Assembly: GCA_964035545.1 (NCBI GenBank)
Contig: OZ037768.1
Location: 11,426,741 to 11,490,740 of the forward strand
DNA from: Bugula neritina
Lineage: Eukaryota > Bryozoa > Gymnolaemata > Cheilostomatida > Bugulidae
Length of the DNA stretch: 64,000 bases
Direction: 5' to 3'
The notes under the pieces are model-generated. The model searched no databases and had not been told where the DNA came from. It saw nothing but the letters and a program-made list of their open reading frames with translations. Position 1 is the stretch's first letter; each line of letters begins with the position of its first letter. The position numbers and the translations under genes are program-made. This document shows, in pieces, positions 59,087 to 64,000 of this stretch.

Positions 59087-62000
59087 ATGATGAGCTGTAC
59101 CAATATGCTGACAAATGGGGAGAATTTGAATGAAACTTCGCTTTTTACTGGATTTGAAGTTCTTATTCAAAACATTGGTAAGTCAAATAAATTTAACTAT
59201 ATAATCATACAAGTATTTTTTAAGCAACTCAATTTTACATAACCCACAATTATAAATATTGATAATTCAATTGTGGTGCAGTAGAAAGCAAGCCTGTCTT
59301 TACTAGACTGCAGTTAGAAAATATTATTTTTTCTCGATCTACCTCGTGTTTAATTGATTTACTAGTTGTTACCACCACACCTTGTTGTTTTACTAAACTT
59401 GTAGATAGACCCATTTTGATTTTTTTTATAAAAATTGAAAATGCTATGCTTACGTACTCGGCAGTATAAAGTCACATGTAGAAGCTATATCTTATGCTTT
59501 ATACAATCAGGAATAATCTATGATTATGTCATTGCAGTAAGAGAGAATAATATCAAGAAAAGTTTGGTTGAACGAAAAAAGCTACAGATTGAAGGTTTGT
59601 TGTTGAATGTTGAACTATGAATGTATTATGCCATATGTACTGAGAACTGTAAAATGTATAAGATTTTTATGTTGTAACTTAATGAGCCTTCTTTGTGAAG
59701 TTTATATAATGTTTTAGAATTACAAAATGATAGCACAGAAAAGCAGGAAAGAATCAAAGTTTTCAAGTTAAAAATAGATTCCAAATTGGAACAGAATAGT
59801 CATTTACAGCAGTCACTTCTGCTTCAACAGTCCAACATTGAAAGGTGCTATATATATTCTAAAAATGTTGTTTCTCTTTAATGTTTTGTCTTTTATTAAA
59901 TATATAGCAATATATACAGAGTACATACACATGAAGCATGCAGTGATTATTATTTTACTTTGCTATAATTGCATTATTTCTGTAACGTACCTGATTTGAA
60001 TGTAATATGGCAGCCCATATATATAGTAGAAAATAATTATAATGACGTTGCTTAATATATTATATTGCTTATCTAACTGCTTGCATAAGCATGTAGTTGT
60101 TACATGCATTCAGAAATTAGTATAAATTGTTATTTACCTGACATTTGTTTATGAGTATCATTTTTCAAACATGTAATGTGTTTCACTCTATATAATATTT
60201 TGTAGGTTGAGGCAGCATGTCAATTTGCTTGAAGAACATGAAATTTCCTTGAGAAGACAACTGACTATAAAAATGCTCGAAACTAAACATAGAAAGTATG
60301 TGAAGTTGTGGAATAAATAACTTTCTAAGACACTTGATTCAGCACCATATAGTGAATAGTTCAAATAATGTTTAAAAGTAACTTTTCATTTCTTTAGTTT
60401 GGCTTTAAATCAGTCTCAATTTCATATTCCAATGGGCACAATTTTTTATTAGATTTAGTACAAGCATATTTCTAACGCAAGTTCTTCTCAAGTTAAAGCT
60501 CTAAGAGTCTAACTTGTTTTCGATGCCCTCAGACTGGTGTGAGATTTAAAAAATCAATTTTGGTAAATCAAACTCTTCTTTTATAAAGTACTTATGCAAT
60601 GAAAATATGTGCTAGATATTAGTTTCACTTTCAAGGGGGTTCTTGTGGTGTTAAATAAATAAAATTAAATGCAAACTTAACAGTGCTCATTTTTAAATTA
60701 CATGTTGATGAATTGCAACGTGTATGATATTTCTGATAAAGTTAACGAGGAAACCTTAAAATTTCTACTGCAGTGTTCAAAATGTCATTGGTTTCTGTTT
60801 TTAAACACTGCCAATTGAAAGTAGGATGGTATAAGAATTTAGGCTGTATATAGGAATTTTCTATTCATAATAATTTGTAAAAAGTGAAAATATCATTTGT
60901 TTGTATTGTCAACTAAATTCTCTTTCTGCGTTTATACAGAACTGCTTTGGAAAATTTGGCCAAGAGAGCTGAAGAAACTAGAGACCACCAGCAGGCTCTA
61001 TACCAAACTCTCCCTGCTCTGGACTCCCTCAAGTTACTCCAACTTCAGGATCAACAAACAGCATCTGATTGCAAACCTCACAGTGCGTTATACTATATTG
61101 TAGTTTTAGATTAAGAATATATGGCTAATATTATGCCTACAATTTATAATTAAGTTTGGTGTTGACCCTTTCTTTAGCTTATCTAGAATTTCAAATTATA
61201 TTGTAAGTCAAACAGAATTATATAAATTATTCAAGTCAAGTTTTTCAGCAGGTTGAAACAAGTTGAGAAATTTTAAGCACTTGAGTAAGCACAAGCTAAT
61301 GTAGCGGTGACATAGATTTCTCTCCACAATATGGTGTATGCAATCAGGCTTGCATACTGCACGGCGTATACAGACAATGTTATGATTCTTATAGATAAGT
61401 TCTTACCAGACAGTGTTATCAAAAACTATATATCTGTAAATTGTATATTTTAGATCTAGAAAATGTTTCACCTGCTAATATACCAACTTCAGAGTGTGAT
61501 GGGACAGCTGTTTGTCTCAAGGAAGGAAATGCCTCCTTTGGAAAACCACAGAGCAAGCAACCCCTGATGACTGCTGCACCAGCACTACCTGGCGACTATG
61601 ATGAATGGCAAGACAAAGGTCAGCAGGCTATTCAAGATACTGAATACCAAGAAGATATGGATAAAAAGTTCAAAGAAAACTCCAGCCTGGTAAAATCTGT
61701 TAACCCTAACGATATAGATAAACTCTTGGCAAAGCCAGGAACTGAAACTGAAGGTGTTCCAATGGATGTATGCAATGCACACTCCAATTCTTCTAAGAAA
61801 GTTCTCTCCCAAACAGCAAATCCAGGTTTTACTGTTGATTCTAGTAGTGATAAGATCAAGTGTACACACAATGATAAACAAGGTAGCAATGAAACAGAGT
61901 CTGATCGTATAATGCCTAATAAGGAGAACAACATGAAAATAAATGCTTCTAGCAACCAGAATAACTCTCCAATCTCAGAAGATGTACAAGATACTCAAAA

Positions 62001-63210
62001 TCCTATAGCCTCCAATATCAATGCAGGAGAATTGCTCGGCCAATACCAAGCTACAACTGATCATACAAATACTGAGTTAAATATATGGAATGACTCAGGT
62101 AAAACTGGCGATAACACTTTGGATAAATGTTCGGGTATGTATATGCCTTTTTTGCTGGTTTACTTTTGCATTAAAATGTCTTGATTTATTCTCCACAACT
62201 GAAACCAAATATTCTGGTTTTGTATGCTGTGCAAGTATTATTATCTAAAAATTTCCTTTCATATCCAGTTAATACCAATAAATTTAATTACATGACATCA
62301 TAGTTGATAGAAAGACTTGAGATGTCCAGGTCTGAGTAGTATAGCTCCTTAAATACAGAGTTACGTTTGTTTACATCTCTACAATGTCAATTATAGCACC
62401 ATATACTACTGTGTGATAGTGGTTATTGTGGCCAATGACTGTTTTAGATCAACCTCACTCAACTGTGGAAGTATCCTACATCCCTGCTGAGAAGAATGAA
62501 CATTCAGAAATGAAGAATTCATCTGATGATGAGAATGATATGTCCCGTTAGTTGAAATTATTTTCTCTCATATTTTTATATAATTTTATTTACCCTGGCC
62601 CTTACTTTGTAGCCTTAATTTATTTTATTTCAATGTGCAACTGGTTTAGTATAACAAGCAATTTTTATTAACCAAGTAAATTGTAGAACAATTTTGAGAT
62701 TAGCCAGTGTAATCCTTTTTACACTAATTTGGTGAAAGTCTAAAAGTTGTTCCGTTGCTAGGAAACAAAGAAAAACATTGATCACAATGCTAGTAGCTTT
62801 TATCAAATTGATTTGATCAGATACCCATTACCAGTGATATATTTTGGTTCTCTGTACTAAACATTCTAACAATTAAAATGCTGGAGCTTAACCTGGTATC
62901 TCCAACACTTTAATGTAAACTTTGCCAGCCTAGTGAATTTTTTTTACGACTCTGCTTTCATTAATGCCAATGAGTAATGATACTTATCATCTTTGATCAA
63001 TTGTAAATTGCAATTTATTTTAATTACTGTTAACTGTTATATTTTTATACAGTTTCAGACACAGCCCCAAATGATAATCTACCCTCTTTTTTGATGCAAC
63101 CCAGCTCTGATGCCAATAGCTCATCCAATACTTTCAACTTTTTCAACTGTATGAATGGAGACACTGAGGAGGAGTCTGGCCACACATTTGGTAATGCTGG
63201 GCATGTCTAA
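59087..63210 (+). CDS. Coiled-coil protein with disordered acidic C-terminal half (8 exons, 481 aa), function unknown
   Basis: Exons: 59087-59177, 59538-59594, 59718-59844, 60206-60295, 60940-61082, 61454-62134, 62448-62546, 63053-63210; phases 1, 1, 2, 2, 1, 1, 1. All lengths fit one open frame. The start is the first of two adjacent ATGs (59087 and 59090) after a possible acceptor at 59039; the frame stays open upstream, so earlier coding exons are possible. Residues about 15-160 are Leu/Glu/Lys/Gln-rich with heptad character (NNIKKSLVERKKLQIEELQ, RLRQHVNLLEEHEISLRRQL). Residues 170-430 are Ser/Asn/Asp-rich and likely disordered. The C-terminus has SFLMQPSS and NTFNFFNCMNG and ends EEESGHTFGNAGHV. 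The donor after exon 7 is weak (C|GTTAGT); not using it gives a stop two codons later. The long disordered half and the SFLM motif recall meiotic coiled-coil proteins such as SIX6OS1, but the match is too slight to name it. Confidence 0.72.
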
Positions 63211-63272
63211 ATCGCAACTTACTGTATGCTAATGTTATTAGTTAGCATCTGCCTACAGTTTTTATAAGTAAG

Positions 63273-63614
63273 CCTAGGGCCACACTGTGCGTATTTTCGC
63301 ATGCAAAAATTGAAATCACAAGCAGCAAAGGTGTCCACTGTACGCGTTGAGAAAACATTCGCACTTGTCGCTCAGCATTCTCAACGCAAGTGCGAATCGT
63401 CTCTGTCGTCGTCACCTAATTGGCTTGTAGTTATTCAACGAGCCCAATTCTTTTATTTTAGTGCTACATTCCAGTAAATTGCGTTTTATTGAAAGCGAGT
63501 GCGGTTTAAAAATGAAAGCTTTATTTATCACGCATCACTGACGCTACAGTGAACACCTTTGCTACTTGTGGTTTCAATTTTCGAATGCGAAAATACGCAC
63601 AGTGTGGCCCTAGG
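63273..63614. mobile_element. MITE, 342 bp, with ~75-bp terminal inverted repeats
   Basis: The left end CCTAGGGCCACACTGTGCG is the exact inverse of the right end. Pairing continues with small gaps through TATTTTCGCAT, AAATTGAAA, CACAAG.AGCAAAGGTGT and ACTGTA.CG. Inside is a second inverted pair, ATTCGCACTTG / CAAGTGCGAAT, and repeated CGTTGAGAA/TTCTCAACG. No coding capacity. Because the ends are palindromic (CCTAGG), the target duplication is ambiguous (CTAG or TA). It begins 62 bp after the stop codon of the coiled-coil gene and precedes its AATAAA signals, so it probably lies within the 3' UTR. Confidence 0.88.
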
Positions 63615-63828
63615 CTAATGGAGTAGAATCTTGTGGTTATAGCTTGCACTTTAACTAAGGTAAACTTGTTATTAGATATAGTTATTCAAAAATAATTAAA
63701 GTGGCATCTGCAATTTAGTATATATTTTAGGTTTGATTTTGGTCAATTTATCTATTGGAGAAATTCTATGCAAATGTTTTATTGAAAAATCTCAGTTGGC
63801 TTTGCAAAAGAAAAAGTATATAAGCTGT

Positions 63829-63851
63829 AATAAAGACCTGGTAGAAATAAA
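63829..63851 (+). promoter_or_regulatory. Two poly(A) signals (AATAAA) of the coiled-coil gene
   Basis: AATAAA at 63829-63834 and again at 63846-63851 on the plus strand, about 620 nt after the stop codon. Two closely spaced signals make this the likely 3' end, which would include the MITE in the transcript. Confidence 0.45.
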
Positions 63852-64000
63852 CTTTGCCATTTTGTTTCATTTAATTATGTCATAAATCATATTCAGTCTT
63901 TTAAAAAATTTATTGATTCAGTTGAAATTAGATAACATCGCATAATCTTCCATAATCAATAATGTATGTATAGTTATTTATCTTTAATATAATATAATTG

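Noticed and set aside
59087-59594. F-BAR domain start (TGFEVLIQNI resembles TGYEVLLQ of PSTPIP-type proteins)
   Set aside because: The following residues do not continue the F-BAR pattern and the rest is a simple coiled coil followed by disorder.
61585-61955. Two ~100-codon minus-strand frames
   Set aside because: Antisense to the large exon 6 of the coiled-coil gene, whose sense frame is longer and spliced consistently.

Overview
The window is AT-rich nuclear DNA (about two thirds A+T by eye) from an invertebrate animal. Genes have several GT-AG introns of 0.1 to 3.6 kb, a MAP-kinase phosphatase of the animal DUSP6/7/9 type is present, and animal-type non-LTR retrotransposons, tRNA-derived SINEs, TIR elements and microsatellites fill the spaces. 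I cannot assign a phylum from sequence alone.

Layout. (1) 1-2400, plus strand: the last two coding exons of a DUSP6/7/9-like phosphatase; its first exon(s) lie left of the window. (2) 2400-38900: about 36 kb with almost no convincing coding sequence. It holds a 3.2-3.6 kb TIR transposon with a decayed, recognisable protein (13494-17074), two TA microsatellites, a perfect 79-bp palindrome (19912-19990), a probable hAT-like remnant, a 5'-truncated RTE-like LINE with a 14-bp target-site duplication (20582-21371), a SINE, a 39-bp dead-on-arrival LINE insertion, and a candidate first exon with its own promoter-like leader near 26.2 kb. (3) 38954-55576, minus strand: three tandem paralogous genes, each with five coding exons and the same intron phases (1, 0, 1, 1). 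They encode small type I membrane proteins: signal peptide, a six-cysteine beta-rich ectodomain spread over two exons, one transmembrane helix, and a cytoplasmic tail. Two copies (about 212 aa) have very short basic tails. The third (308 aa) has a roughly 110-residue tail with two PPxY motifs. Between and inside them sit SINEs, two decayed LINE fragments and many degenerate trinucleotide/hexanucleotide repeats. (4) 59087-63210, plus strand: an eight-exon gene for a 481-residue protein with an N-terminal coiled coil and a long disordered C-terminal half, followed by a 342-bp MITE inside or next to its 3' UTR.

The strongest candidate for something undescribed is the three-gene receptor-like cluster. 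Its exon lengths (148 and 111 nt) and phases are conserved between copies while sequence and tails have diverged strongly. The mix of short-tailed and long-tailed copies resembles the organisation of paired receptors; any immune or recognition role is inference. All gene models were spliced by hand from reading frame and splice-site consensus; no database search or transcript data was available.
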